A DNA stretch of 64,000 bases from Bacteroides eggerthii (lineage in GTDB: Bacteria > Bacteroidota > Bacteroidia > Bacteroidales > Bacteroidaceae): contig NZ_CP102258.1 in NCBI RefSeq assembly GCF_025146565.1, positions 310,001-374,000 on the forward strand, given 5' to 3'. A program made the translations under genes and the position numbers. The number at the start of each line of letters is the position of its first letter. Positions within the stretch are counted from its first letter, which is position 1. Below, in pieces: positions 24,610 through 32,807 of this stretch. The notes beneath the pieces were generated by a model. That model did no database searches, had not been told where the DNA came from, and saw only the letters and a list, made by a program, of their open reading frames with translations.

Positions 24610-25604
24610 AACGGAATTATACAATTATCCCACTATTCCTACTGTTGTTCGTAGCTATGGTGGCATGCAGCAATAAAAGCAGAAACAACGCAGACAGCGA
24701 AGGCAAACAGCCCCAAAGCACAGTCAACGTCCCCCAGTTTGATGCGGACAGCGCTTATCAGTATGTCAAGGCACAGGTGGATTTCGGCCCGCGCGTACCC
24801 AATACGGCAGCGCATAGAGCCTGCGGAGAGTATCTCGTAAAGAAGCTGGAGCAGTTCGGAGCCACCGTATACAGCCAGCAAGTAGATTTAATAGCCTATG
24901 ACGGCACATTGCTGAAAGCCCGCAACATCATCGGCAGCTACAAACCCGAAACGAAAAAACGCATCTTGCTTCTCTCGCACTGGGACAGCCGCCCCTGGGC
25001 AGATGCCGACCCCGATGAAAAGAACCGGCACACACCCATCCTCGGCGCCAACGACGGTGCAAGCGGCGTAGGCGTATTGCTCGAAATTGCCCGCCAGCTT
25101 CACAAGCAACAACCGGAACTGGGCATTGATATCGTATTGGTGGATGCCGAAGACTACGGCCCTCACCAGTCTTATGAGGGCACACATAAGGAGGAGCAAT
25201 GGGCTCTTGGTTCGCAGTATTGGGCCCAGAATCCTCATGTGCAAGGATATAACGCACGTTTTGGTATTCTTCTTGACATGGTGGGGGCCAAAGACGCCAC
25301 TTTCCTCTACGAAGGCTATTCCGAAGAATTTGCCAAAGGCATCAACCGGAAAGTATGGAACACAGCCAACAACCTGGGTTACGGACGGTATTTCGTAAAA
25401 GAAAGAGGGAGCACCGTAACGGACGACCACCTTTTTGTTAACCGCAGTGCACGTATTCCCACTATCGACATCATCCAATGCAGCGAGGAAACCGGATTTT
25501 ACGAAAACTGGCACACCTTGAAGGATGATATGGACGGAATCGACCGCAACACCCTGAAAGCGGTGGGCCAGACCATTATGGAAGTTATCTATAAAGAGAA
25601 ATAA
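24606..25604 (+). CDS. M28-family lipoprotein, glutaminyl cyclase-like
   Basis: A 332-residue zinc enzyme anchored as a lipoprotein (LLLFVAMVACS, Cys21). Metal-site residues fit the M28/glutaminyl-peptide cyclotransferase family: LLSHWDSRPWAD (H125, D127), GANDGASG (D150), VDAEDYG (E182) and ENWHT (H303). Such enzymes cyclise N-terminal glutamine or act as aminopeptidases. Bacteroidetes export many proteins whose N-terminal Gln is cyclised after signal cleavage, so cyclase activity is likely but unproven. It overlaps the upstream carboxypeptidase gene by 4 bases and is followed 19 bases later by sufE, forming an operon. Confidence 0.88.
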   Translation: MKRNYTIIPLFLLLFVAMVACSNKSRNNADSEGKQPQSTVNVPQFDADSAYQYVKAQVDFGPRVPNTAAHRACGEYLVKKLEQFGATVYSQQVDLIAYDGTLLKARNIIGSYKPETKKRILLLSHWDSRPWADADPDEKNRHTPILGANDGASGVGVLLEIARQLHKQQPELGIDIVLVDAEDYGPHQSYEGTHKEEQWALGSQYWAQNPHVQGYNARFGILLDMVGAKDATFLYEGYSEEFAKGINRKVWNTANNLGYGRYFVKERGSTVTDDHLFVNRSARIPTIDIIQCSEETGFYENWHTLKDDMDGIDRNTLKAVGQTIMEVIYKEK

Positions 25605-25623
25605 ATACTAAAGATAAATTATT

Positions 25624-26052
25624 ATGAGTATCAATGAAGTACAAGATGAAGTAATTGCCGAATTCAGTGATTTCGACGATTGGATGGACCGCTATCAGCT
25701 CCTCATCGATTTAGGAAATGAACAGGAACCGCTTGATGATAAATACAAGACAGAGCAAAATCTGATTGAAGGCTGCCAAAGCCGCGTTTGGCTGCAAGCG
25801 GATGAGAAGGACGGCAGGATCATTTTCCAAGCCGAAAGCGATGCGCTAATAGTGAAAGGGATTATTTCGCTTCTCATCAAAGTACTTTCCGGACATACCC
25901 CGGACGAGATTCTGGATGCAGACCTTTACTTTATAGACAAGATAGGATTGAAAGAGCATCTCTCGCCCACACGCAGCAACGGATTGCTTTCCATGGTGAA
26001 GCAGATGCGGATGTATGCGCTGGCGTTCAAGGCAAAAAATGCTAATGCCTGA
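25624..26052 (+). CDS. sufE: SufE-family cysteine desulfurase activator
   Basis: A 142-residue SufE-like protein. It accepts persulfide sulfur from SufS and passes it to the Fe-S scaffold. The acceptor cysteine is C51 in IEGCQSRVWL. It is the third gene of the ldcA-M28-sufE group. No suf scaffold genes are adjacent. An inverted repeat follows, before the convergent XRE gene. Confidence 0.93.
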   Translation: MSINEVQDEVIAEFSDFDDWMDRYQLLIDLGNEQEPLDDKYKTEQNLIEGCQSRVWLQADEKDGRIIFQAESDALIVKGIISLLIKVLSGHTPDEILDADLYFIDKIGLKEHLSPTRSNGLLSMVKQMRMYALAFKAKNANA

Positions 26053-26072
26053 GCAACCTGCAATCTCCCGGA

Positions 26073-26148
26073 CAGAAGAACAGAAGGCCACATTCTATAT
26101 ATATAAATAGGTGTAAGGAAATCACAGGTTTGCCCTTTTGTTCTTCTG
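26073..26148. repeat. Inverted repeat between sufE and the XRE gene
   Basis: CAGAAGAACAGAAGG (26073-26087) and CCTTTTGTTCTTCTG (26134-26148) are complementary at 14 of 15 positions across a 46-base loop. It lies in a convergent gap and may slow or end transcription in both directions, although no T-tract follows. Confidence 0.45.
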
Positions 26149-26159
26149 CCTATGTCCAA

Positions 26160-26372
26160 TCACTTTTCCTCTCCCTCCACATATTCCAATATGTCCCCCG
26201 GTTGGCAGTCCAGCGCCCTGCAGATTGCCTCTAACGTAGAAAAACGAATGGCTTTCGCTTTACCGGTCTTCAGAATAGAAAGGTTTGCCGGTGTAATATC
26301 AATCTTCTCCGCCAGCTCTCCCAAAGATATTTTTCTTCGGGCCATCATTATGTCAAGGTTTACTATAATCAT
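26160..26372 (-). CDS. XRE-family regulator, YozG-like
   Basis: A 70-residue single-domain helix-turn-helix protein (LGELAEKIDITPANLSILKTG, then IRFSTLEAICRALDCQPGDILEYVEG). It is of the small type always found downstream of DUF2975 membrane proteins, as here after 21 bases. It is the last gene of a putative four-gene unit with the CPBP protease. It probably binds the repeated TATCGTTTTTCGATA-like sites at 28030-28129 in front of the unit, an autoregulatory arrangement inferred from position. Confidence 0.9.
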   Translation of the reverse strand: MIIVNLDIMMARRKISLGELAEKIDITPANLSILKTGKAKAIRFSTLEAICRALDCQPGDILEYVEGEEK

Positions 26373-26393
26373 CTTCTTTTCCTCAATATCAGG

Positions 26394-27062
26394 TTAAATA
26401 GTCAACTCCTGCTCTTCTTTCATCTTCAGGCCGATAGCAAACACCTCGGCCACAATCAAGGTAGAAATTCCCAATACCAGCGTCGTGGTATTCACCATAT
26501 CCGAAAGACCTAACTCATAACCGCGAACAGAAAAGACTTCCCCCACATTCCTATAAGTGAGATAAGCCGGAAGAACCTCCGTACAGAAACTGATGATTAA
26601 TGCCAGCCCCAGAAAACGCAGGCGACGGACATTCCTCCAATTAAATATATCGGACTTATTAATGGAAACCACCAGACGGACAAAAAGTATAATCGCCCAA
26701 ACGCAAATACAAATATGCGCTAAATTCAATAGGGTAAATGTTACCTGACTCCAAGCAGCAGACTGCGTATCTACGCTGACCACCATTGAATTGAAAGAAA
26801 CAGGCACATACTTTCCGCTCTTCTCATTATAGACAGAATCCTGGAAAAAACCGTTCTCACCCGTCGCAGAAAGATGTTCCGGCAAGAGACTGATATACTT
26901 CATGTTTATCAGTTCTCTCTGGTTTTCTGCGGAAGTGTCACTCTCTATACCGGCTTCCAAGCCGGCCTTCACCCCTACAACAAAATAGTAGGCGGTTTCA
27001 AAAATCGAATAACTTAATACAAGTACTACGATCACACAAAGAATGTTCAGCCTTCTTTTCAT
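26394..27062 (-). CDS. DUF2975 membrane protein
   Basis: A 222-residue protein with four predicted membrane helices (about 7-30, 102-127, 148-168 and 187-213) and an extracytoplasmic loop at about 35-100. DUF2975 proteins of unknown function are consistently paired with a small XRE regulator, present here directly downstream. A working idea is that it senses something at the membrane and controls the regulator. The gene begins 15 bases after the CPBP protease stop, so the three are co-transcribed. Confidence 0.85.
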   Translation of the reverse strand: MKRRLNILCVIVVLVLSYSIFETAYYFVVGVKAGLEAGIESDTSAENQRELINMKYISLLPEHLSATGENGFFQDSVYNEKSGKYVPVSFNSMVVSVDTQSAAWSQVTFTLLNLAHICICVWAIILFVRLVVSINKSDIFNWRNVRRLRFLGLALIISFCTEVLPAYLTYRNVGEVFSVRGYELGLSDMVNTTTLVLGISTLIVAEVFAIGLKMKEEQELTI

Positions 27063-27077
27063 ATTTCAAAAGTTGTA

Positions 27078-27842
27078 TTAGTCCGGTAACCGATAAGAAT
27101 TCATCACTCTATAAGAGACTGCAAACAACACTACCGCCCCTGCCAGACATATCCAGTAAGCGGGTTCTCCCAATAAATCGGACGTGTATTCCACATCAGG
27201 ATAATGCAAGCTGAGAAATACCGACAAACCATTGTTCAAGATATGTATTAAAATTCCGGGAACAAGACTGCCCGTTTTATAATATAGCCAGGCAAACAAG
27301 ATGCCCGACAACGTGGCGCCCACTACCTGTGCCGGATTAATATGAAAAATCCCGAAGATAAGCGCCGACAATATAATAGCCTTTACCGGATTGTACTTCC
27401 GCAGCAGCACTTTCGTGATTGCCCCGCGAAACAACATCTCCTCCAGAATAGGGCCCAACACCGATATACAGAGGATTCCCAACCAGCCCGATTGCAGCAG
27501 GTCAAACGTATTGCCCAGCCAATCCGGAAGGAAAGACAACTTGGACATTACAAAATCAATCAAGAAAATAGTGGCGAAACCGATAATGATGCTCCAACCC
27601 AGATAAGGTACTGATACCGGAGACCACATCTTTCCGTCATCTTTCAGATAGCCCTTCTTCCATAGATAGCCCCCCATGCCGACAAATCCCAATAACATAC
27701 TCGGAGCCAAAGCAATGGTATTTGCCCCATCTATCGTTCCACTGACCGCATAAGAATAAAGCATGGCGAAAGGCATCGCCAGCAATGCAGCCAGAATTTG
27801 CATCACAAAATAAACCAAAACTAATTTTATCGCTGTCTTCAT
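27078..27842 (-). CDS. CPBP-family intramembrane metalloprotease
   Basis: A 254-residue membrane protein of the CAAX-protease/bacteriocin-processing (Abi) family. The catalytic motifs are visible: EEMLFRG (EExxxR) around residue 140 and FGIFHIN with a second histidine in HILNN. About seven membrane helices are present. Members process prenylated or bacteriocin-like peptides or confer self-immunity. The start at 27842 is preceded by AGAAAGGA; a frame extending upstream by 56 residues overlaps a tiny ORF and a -7-like box (TATCTTTA, 27868-27875) and is not used. It is followed by DUF2975 and XRE genes. Confidence 0.88.
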   Translation of the reverse strand: MKTAIKLVLVYFVMQILAALLAMPFAMLYSYAVSGTIDGANTIALAPSMLLGFVGMGGYLWKKGYLKDDGKMWSPVSVPYLGWSIIIGFATIFLIDFVMSKLSFLPDWLGNTFDLLQSGWLGILCISVLGPILEEMLFRGAITKVLLRKYNPVKAIILSALIFGIFHINPAQVVGATLSGILFAWLYYKTGSLVPGILIHILNNGLSVFLSLHYPDVEYTSDLLGEPAYWICLAGAVVLFAVSYRVMNSYRLPD

Positions 27843-27895
27843 CGTTCCTTTCTTTTCAAAAAGCGTGTAAAGATACACATTTTCCTGCGAACCCG

Positions 27896-27985
27896 TTAAG
27901 CGTCCGTAACAACTCCCATTAACAACATCATCACCATGGAAAGCGACAACACCAACAACGTAATACTCATAAATGCTTTTTTCAT
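27896..27985 (-). CDS. Putative 29-residue hydrophobic peptide
   Basis: The minus strand reads MKKAFMSITLLVLSLSMVMM and continues for nine more residues to VVTDA and a stop: a positively charged N-terminus followed by an uninterrupted hydrophobic helix. It lies 53 bases before the CPBP protease start and after the operator-like repeats, so it would be the first gene of the unit. Length, charge and position fit a membrane peptide, a leader peptide or a bacteriocin-like substrate. Coding is not certain because the ORF is very short and no ribosome site is clear. Confidence 0.35.
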   Translation of the reverse strand: MKKAFMSITLLVLSLSMVMMLLMGVVTDA

Positions 27986-28029
27986 AACCGTATGCTCTTT
28001 TGTAATCCATATTTATTCTTATCTCAAAT

Positions 28030-28129
28030 CTTGTTTTTCAATAAGAATTTATCGTTTTTCGATATGCAAATAAAAAAGCTTTTTTTGAAAGTACAAAGAA
28101 AAACGAGATATATTTATCGAAAAACAATA
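28030..28129. promoter_or_regulatory. Operator-like repeats before the XRE/DUF2975/CPBP unit
   Basis: Related words occur four times: TTGTTTTTCAATA (28031-28043), the perfect palindrome TATCGTTTTTCGATA (28050-28064), AAAAACGAGATA (about 28099-28110) and TATCGAAAAACAATA (28115-28129). The consensus TATCG-N5-CGATA is a good dimer site for a small XRE repressor. The stretch lies between ribF and the unit. Confidence 0.6.
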
Positions 28130-28192
28130 AAAAAGGCATGTTCTTCAATAAACATACAAAGAGTATCCTAAAAAATGAAACAGCAGGGAGTA

Positions 28193-29125
28193 TTATTGTA
28201 ATGAAAGAATGGCAGTGATTTCCGCTTCATCCTTATGAAGCTGTTCGATCAATTCCTCAATGGAATCAAATTTCAATTCAGACCGGGTACGGCGGATGAA
28301 AGATATCCGCATGGGCTGATCATAAATATCAGCATCAAAATGGAAAATATGCACCTCAATGCTACGGTCCAGACCATTATTCAATGTAGGCCGGTAACCA
28401 ATACTCAACATTCCTGTATGCTTCGCCTCGCCGAGAAAGACATTAACAGCATACACCCCGTCGGCAGGAACCAGCTTCTCAGGATCATTGACACATAGAT
28501 TGGCAGTCGGGAAACCTATCTTACGCCCCACATGATAACCGTTTACAACCGTACCGTTCAGAAAAAAATGATAGCCCAGACAGTTGGCTGCTTCCGAAAC
28601 ATCTCCCTCCAGCAAAAGGTGGCGAATAGCCGAGGAACTGACGGTCATCTCATTATTGGAATAGGCCTGCGCCAATATCACCTCCATTCCCAATTCCTGC
28701 CCGTAACGCACATAATCATCAAAATCTTCGCTGCGGTTATGCCCAAAACGGTGGTCGTAACCTATCACTAAAGCCTGCACCTGATAGTCACCTTTCAATA
28801 CAGCCATAAATTGTTTGGCCGAAAGACGGGCTAAATCTGGTGTGAAATCAAGCATGATGCAATAATCTATGCCGGTATCGGCAAGCAGAGCGGTCTTCTC
28901 GTCACAAGTGGTGAGCAACTCGGAGTGAAAGTCAGGGTGCATTACTTTGCGGGGATGCACCGGAAAAGTAATAACCGATGAGGCAAGCCCACGTACAGCC
29001 GCAGCCTCGCATACCTGTTCTATCAGGAACCTATGCCCCCGATGCACTCCGTCAAAAAAGCCAATGGTAGCTACATTCGGCAGGAGCTCCTTACCGGATA
29101 TTTCAGTGTGTAACTGCATGCTCAC
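28193..29125 (-). CDS. ribF: Bifunctional riboflavin kinase / FAD synthetase
   Basis: A 310-residue RibF of standard length. It converts riboflavin to FMN and then FAD. The N-terminal nucleotidyltransferase domain (about 15-180) carries GFFDGVHRGHRFLI (22-35) and VSSSAIRHLL. The C-terminal kinase domain (about 185-308) has VVNGYHVGRKIGFPTANL. An in-frame ATG two codons later is also possible. It follows the HAD phosphatase gene after 14 bases and ends a three-gene operon begun by the Ca2+-ATPase. Confidence 0.95.
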   Translation of the reverse strand: MSMQLHTEISGKELLPNVATIGFFDGVHRGHRFLIEQVCEAAAVRGLASSVITFPVHPRKVMHPDFHSELLTTCDEKTALLADTGIDYCIMLDFTPDLARLSAKQFMAVLKGDYQVQALVIGYDHRFGHNRSEDFDDYVRYGQELGMEVILAQAYSNNEMTVSSSAIRHLLLEGDVSEAANCLGYHFFLNGTVVNGYHVGRKIGFPTANLCVNDPEKLVPADGVYAVNVFLGEAKHTGMLSIGYRPTLNNGLDRSIEVHIFHFDADIYDQPMRISFIRRTRSELKFDSIEELIEQLHKDEAEITAILSLQ

Positions 29126-29139
29126 CCTATCCTGTCGGT

Positions 29140-29757
29140 TTACTTAAATAAATGACTCCAATCCTCGCCGGCTTTTGGAGTATAGGTGGAGATGCCCAAT
29201 GACCGGGCCGTTATACAGTTGGCTTCCGAATCATCGATAAAGAAGGTTTCTTTCGGATCCAAACCCGCCTCATCCAGCACTTTCCGGAAGATTTCTTCAT
29301 CCGGCTTTGCCATTTTCATTTCGTAGGAGAGGAAAATGTGCTCAAAATAATCTTCTACGCGAAATGTCTTATAGGGAAAAGCATGCTCACAAGACCATTT
29401 CCAATGAATTTCATTAGTATTGCTCAGCAGATATACCACATAATCCTTACGCAAAGCCAATAACAAATCCAATTTGCAGGTCGGTATATTCACCAGGAAA
29501 CTGTTCCATGCGGCATCAATCCGGGCATCAGCAACGTCCTTGCCTATCTTCCCCCGAATCACATTCCGAAAATCGGCACTGGAAATAAGCCCCTTCTCAT
29601 AATGCTGGAAGAAGTCCTGCTGATGATATATGTCAAGAGCATGCTCCACATCCGGCAATCCCAGTTTCTTAAAATTCTCCAAACAACGCTGACGGTCCAA
29701 ATCAATCAGTACACCGCCAAAGTCAACTATAAGATTTTTGATTCCTTTTCTTTTCAT
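29140..29757 (-). CDS. HAD-superfamily hydrolase
   Basis: A 205-residue haloacid dehalogenase-like phosphatase. Motif I is VDFGGVLIDLD, in which the usual first aspartate is followed by FGG as in the YihX-like (alpha-D-glucose-1-phosphate phosphatase) subgroup. Motif II is LLSNTNEIH, motif III K-P-D in KMAKPDEEIF, and motif IV FFIDDSEANC. The start at 29757 leaves 4 bases after the upstream ATPase stop; a longer frame would overlap that gene. The substrate, probably a sugar phosphate or nucleotide, is not certain. Confidence 0.9.
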   Translation of the reverse strand: MKRKGIKNLIVDFGGVLIDLDRQRCLENFKKLGLPDVEHALDIYHQQDFFQHYEKGLISSADFRNVIRGKIGKDVADARIDAAWNSFLVNIPTCKLDLLLALRKDYVVYLLSNTNEIHWKWSCEHAFPYKTFRVEDYFEHIFLSYEMKMAKPDEEIFRKVLDEAGLDPKETFFIDDSEANCITARSLGISTYTPKAGEDWSHLFK

Positions 29758-29761
29758 CACC

Positions 29762-32449
29762 CTATTTTTGCATGAAACGTCGGACAAGACGGATGCCTTC
29801 GCCCACCCATAATACCAAAGAAGTAGAAGCTATAATTATCATCCAGGTTGTGAAATCAAGTGGTTCCGTACGGAACACCGCTCCACCAAACTGCACAATA
29901 ATGAACTGGCCTCCCAAAATAGCAAGTACCACCAACTCCATGCCGTAAGATCTGGAGATCCCTTTAAAGGCAGAATCCGACGTTCCGAATACCCTTGCAT
30001 TGAAAAGGTTCCAGAATTGCAACATGACGAAGAAGGTAAAGAAGATGGTCAGGCGCTGCGGCGTCATACCATTCTCTTCATTATTAAACCAGAATAACAT
30101 TCCCATGAGCAATATCAGGAAAGCCATTCCCATACCAAGAATATAATTTCTCATGGATTTAGTTATAATGAAATCAGTGCTTTTGCGGGGTTTCTCTTTC
30201 ATCACACTTTCACTGGGAGGGATAGATGCCAAAGCCAAAGCGGCAAATGTGTCCATAATCAGATTCACCCACAACATCTGTGTTACGGTCAATGGCAGTT
30301 CAGTACCCACCAATGAGCCAAGCAGCACAATGAACAATGCCACAAAATTAATTGTCAGCTGGAATACGATGAAACGTTGGATATTCTTATACAACGAACG
30401 TCCCCACATCACAGCCGTACCGATACTGTTGAACGAGTCATCCAGCAATGTTATATCACTTGCTTCCTTGGCAACAGATGTCCCTGTTCCCATAGACAGA
30501 CCTACCTGTGCATGGTTCAAAGCCGGAGCATCATTAGTACCGTCTCCCGTCACAGCCACCACCGCACCTTTCTGCTGCAACAGCTGGACCAAACGCTGTT
30601 TGTCGGTAGGGCGGGCACGTGACATAATCTTCAAATCCAATACCCTGTCAAGAGCCTCTTCATCCGTCAACTCGGCAAAAGCAGCACCTGTAATACGGTT
30701 CCGCTCAGTATCTTCCTCCTTCCACAAACCAATCTGCCGCGCAATTTCAGTAGCCGTACCCGGTGTATCTCCCGTCACTATCTTGACGCCAATGCCTGCC
30801 GACTGGCATTTTGCAACAGCAGCAGGCACATCCGGACGTATAGGATCGCTGATTGCCACAACACCCAGAAAAGACAGGTCATTCCCTGCCACCAAAGCCA
30901 CGCAGTCATCTTTCGCCGTATCATCATCTACTATCTTATAGGCAAAACCGAGCGTACGCATCGCCATATTCTGGTATTTCAGTAACTGGGCCTCCACAGT
31001 AGAACGATATTCCACAGCATCCACCCGCTTGCCGTCCAGCAGTACATCCCGGCATTTTCCCAATACGATTTCAGGTGCTCCCTTCACATAAAGGACTTTC
31101 TTTCCGATCAGAGGAGAGTCCACCAAAGTTGCCATGAATTTCCGTTCCGTAGAAAAGGTCAGCTGGTCAAGCACCTTCGCGCCCTCCCTAAGTTCCAGAT
31201 AATTACGTTTCTGACTATCAAGCCACAAAAGCAAGGCCACCTCGGTAGGATTACCCACTCCCTTCGGTTTCTCTCCCGGTGTCATTTCTTCCAGAAAAGC
31301 GGTGGAATTGGCACTGATACCCTCTATTACCAGTTTACTCAAATCATCCTCCCCTACTTCCCTTCCGTTTTTCAGTCCGTAAAAGTCAGGTTCATACACC
31401 TGCATCAGGTTCTGCGTCAACGTACCCGTCTTATCCGTACAGATAACGGTTATCGCTCCCATCGTCTCGCAAGCGTGCATCTTTCTCACCAGATTATTGG
31501 TAGAAAGCATGCGCCGCATATTCAGCGCCAGACTGAGCGTCACACTCATAGGCAACCCCTCAGGAACAGCCACGACAATCAAAGTCACCGCCATCATAAA
31601 ATATTGCAAAGTAGCTTTCAAAGCAGGCAACCATTGCTCAAACGTATGGAAAGAAGCAAAATCATAGACCAAAACCACATCCTTTATAAAGAAGATGGCA
31701 AACGCCAAACCTGCTACCGAGAAACCTATTTTTCCTATGAGGTTGGCAAGTTTTGTAAGTTGGATATTCAAGGGAGTAGGCTCGGTGCTTTGCTCCGTAC
31801 TTTGACGGGCCACTTTCCCAATCTCCGTAGCGTCGCCAACCGCTTCCACACGCATCATTCCATGCCCGTCGACTACCGTTGTGCCACGCAACACGCGATT
31901 GGAAGCGTACGTAGCCTCTTCATCAAAATCGGCTTCTACAATGGTTTTGGCAATAACAGGCTCACCCGTAAGATTGGATTCGTTTACTTGCAGGGAAATG
32001 GCTTCCAACAACTCACCGTCGGCCGGGATCTCCTCACCGGTTTCCAAAATTATAATATCACCGACTACCACCTCCTTACGGGGAATCTCCTGTACACGCC
32101 CATTACGGATAACCTTTACTAAGGTTTCCTCATTCACAGCGTTCAGCAGGTCAAACTTTTTGTTGGCATCATATTCAAAGAAGAAACCGATGCCGGTAGC
32201 CAATAGAATAGCGGCTATGATACCGATGGTTTCGGCATATTCATTCTCGACCATGGAAATAATCAAAGAAAAGAAAGCAGCCACCAGCAGCACTCTTACT
32301 ACCGGGTCTTCAAACTTTTCCAAATAGAGTTTCCACAAAGAGGGACGCTTCGGGGGCGTCAAAAGGTTTACACCATGCTCTGTACGGCTCTTCCGCACTT
32401 CATCGTCAGTGAGCCCGACGTGATAAAAATCATCCTTTGTTGCAGTCAT
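29762..32449 (-). CDS. Calcium-transporting P-type ATPase
   Basis: An 895-residue P2-type cation ATPase resembling PMCA/SERCA pumps. Order: N-terminal actuator region, membrane helices, actuator loop with SNLTGEPV, the helix-4 site PEGLPM (VAVPEGLPMSVT), the phosphorylation motif CTDKTGTLTQN, the nucleotide-binding KGAPE, the hinge VTGDGTNDAPAL and C-terminal helices. It exports Ca2+ or a similar divalent cation. The start at 32449 is preferred because the promoter (-7 box 32477-32484) lies at the upstream ATG. It is the first gene of an operon with a HAD phosphatase and ribF. Confidence 0.93.
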   Translation of the reverse strand: MTATKDDFYHVGLTDDEVRKSRTEHGVNLLTPPKRPSLWKLYLEKFEDPVVRVLLVAAFFSLIISMVENEYAETIGIIAAILLATGIGFFFEYDANKKFDLLNAVNEETLVKVIRNGRVQEIPRKEVVVGDIIILETGEEIPADGELLEAISLQVNESNLTGEPVIAKTIVEADFDEEATYASNRVLRGTTVVDGHGMMRVEAVGDATEIGKVARQSTEQSTEPTPLNIQLTKLANLIGKIGFSVAGLAFAIFFIKDVVLVYDFASFHTFEQWLPALKATLQYFMMAVTLIVVAVPEGLPMSVTLSLALNMRRMLSTNNLVRKMHACETMGAITVICTDKTGTLTQNLMQVYEPDFYGLKNGREVGEDDLSKLVIEGISANSTAFLEEMTPGEKPKGVGNPTEVALLLWLDSQKRNYLELREGAKVLDQLTFSTERKFMATLVDSPLIGKKVLYVKGAPEIVLGKCRDVLLDGKRVDAVEYRSTVEAQLLKYQNMAMRTLGFAYKIVDDDTAKDDCVALVAGNDLSFLGVVAISDPIRPDVPAAVAKCQSAGIGVKIVTGDTPGTATEIARQIGLWKEEDTERNRITGAAFAELTDEEALDRVLDLKIMSRARPTDKQRLVQLLQQKGAVVAVTGDGTNDAPALNHAQVGLSMGTGTSVAKEASDITLLDDSFNSIGTAVMWGRSLYKNIQRFIVFQLTINFVALFIVLLGSLVGTELPLTVTQMLWVNLIMDTFAALALASIPPSESVMKEKPRKSTDFIITKSMRNYILGMGMAFLILLMGMLFWFNNEENGMTPQRLTIFFTFFVMLQFWNLFNARVFGTSDSAFKGISRSYGMELVVLAILGGQFIIVQFGGAVFRTEPLDFTTWMIIIASTSLVLWVGEGIRLVRRFMQK

Positions 32450-32476
32450 GCAAATCGTTAGGTTTAAATTGAATTG

Positions 32477-32484
32477 CAAAAGTA
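32477..32484 (-). promoter_or_regulatory. Promoter of the Ca2+-ATPase operon (-7 box)
   Basis: Minus-strand TACTTTTG matches TAnnTTTG and places the start site near 32470, downstream of the alternative ATG at 32479. Confidence 0.65.
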
Positions 32485-32627
32485 CAACAATAATTTATAT
32501 AGTAAATGTTATTAAATCTTTTTATAGGTTTGGTAAATTCCTTTCCCAAACTATTTTTTTACTTGGACAATAAACAAAAAGATGAATTCAATTGTTATCA
32601 AAGAAGAAATTTAAACAAAAGAGAGTT

Positions 32628-32789
32628 ATGGAAAAGTACATCTGCACCATTTGCGAATACGTTTACGACCCCGAGCAGGGCGATCCTGAAAACGGTATAG
32701 AACCGGGAACAGCCTTCGAAGATCTTCCCGACGATTGGGTATGCCCCTTATGCGGAGTAGGCAAAGATGAATTTGAGAAAGCGTCCTAA
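32628..32789 (+). CDS. Rubredoxin
   Basis: A 53-residue electron carrier with one iron bound by four cysteines: CTIC near residue 6-9 and CPLC near residue 39-42, with the typical [22 protein letters not shown] between. In anaerobes it donates electrons to rubrerythrin, superoxide reductase and similar stress enzymes. The start at 32628 ([11 protein letters not shown]) fits the family; the longer upstream frame is ignored. A -7-like box TAGGTTTG occurs at 32525-32532. Its last codons and stop lie inside the terminator shared with the convergent Na/Pi gene. Confidence 0.97.
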   Translation: MEKYICTICEYVYDPEQGDPENGIEPGTAFEDLPDDWVCPLCGVGKDEFEKAS

Positions 32790-32807
32790 GACGCTTTCTT
32801 TTCTTTT
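32777..32807. terminator. Bidirectional terminator embedding two stop codons
   Basis: GAAAGCGTC (32777-32785) pairs with GACGCTTTC (32790-32798) around a CTAA loop, followed by TTTTCTTTT. The rubredoxin stop TAA (32787-32789) and the Na/Pi cotransporter stop TAG (32786-32788, minus) overlap inside the loop. On each strand the upstream arm encodes the final Lys-Ala-Ser of the protein. Confidence 0.9.

Noticed and set aside
27843..28010. 56-residue upstream extension of the CPBP protease
   Set aside because: It has no hydrophobic character, overlaps a -7-like box and a different tiny frame, and the protease motifs begin cleanly at 27842.
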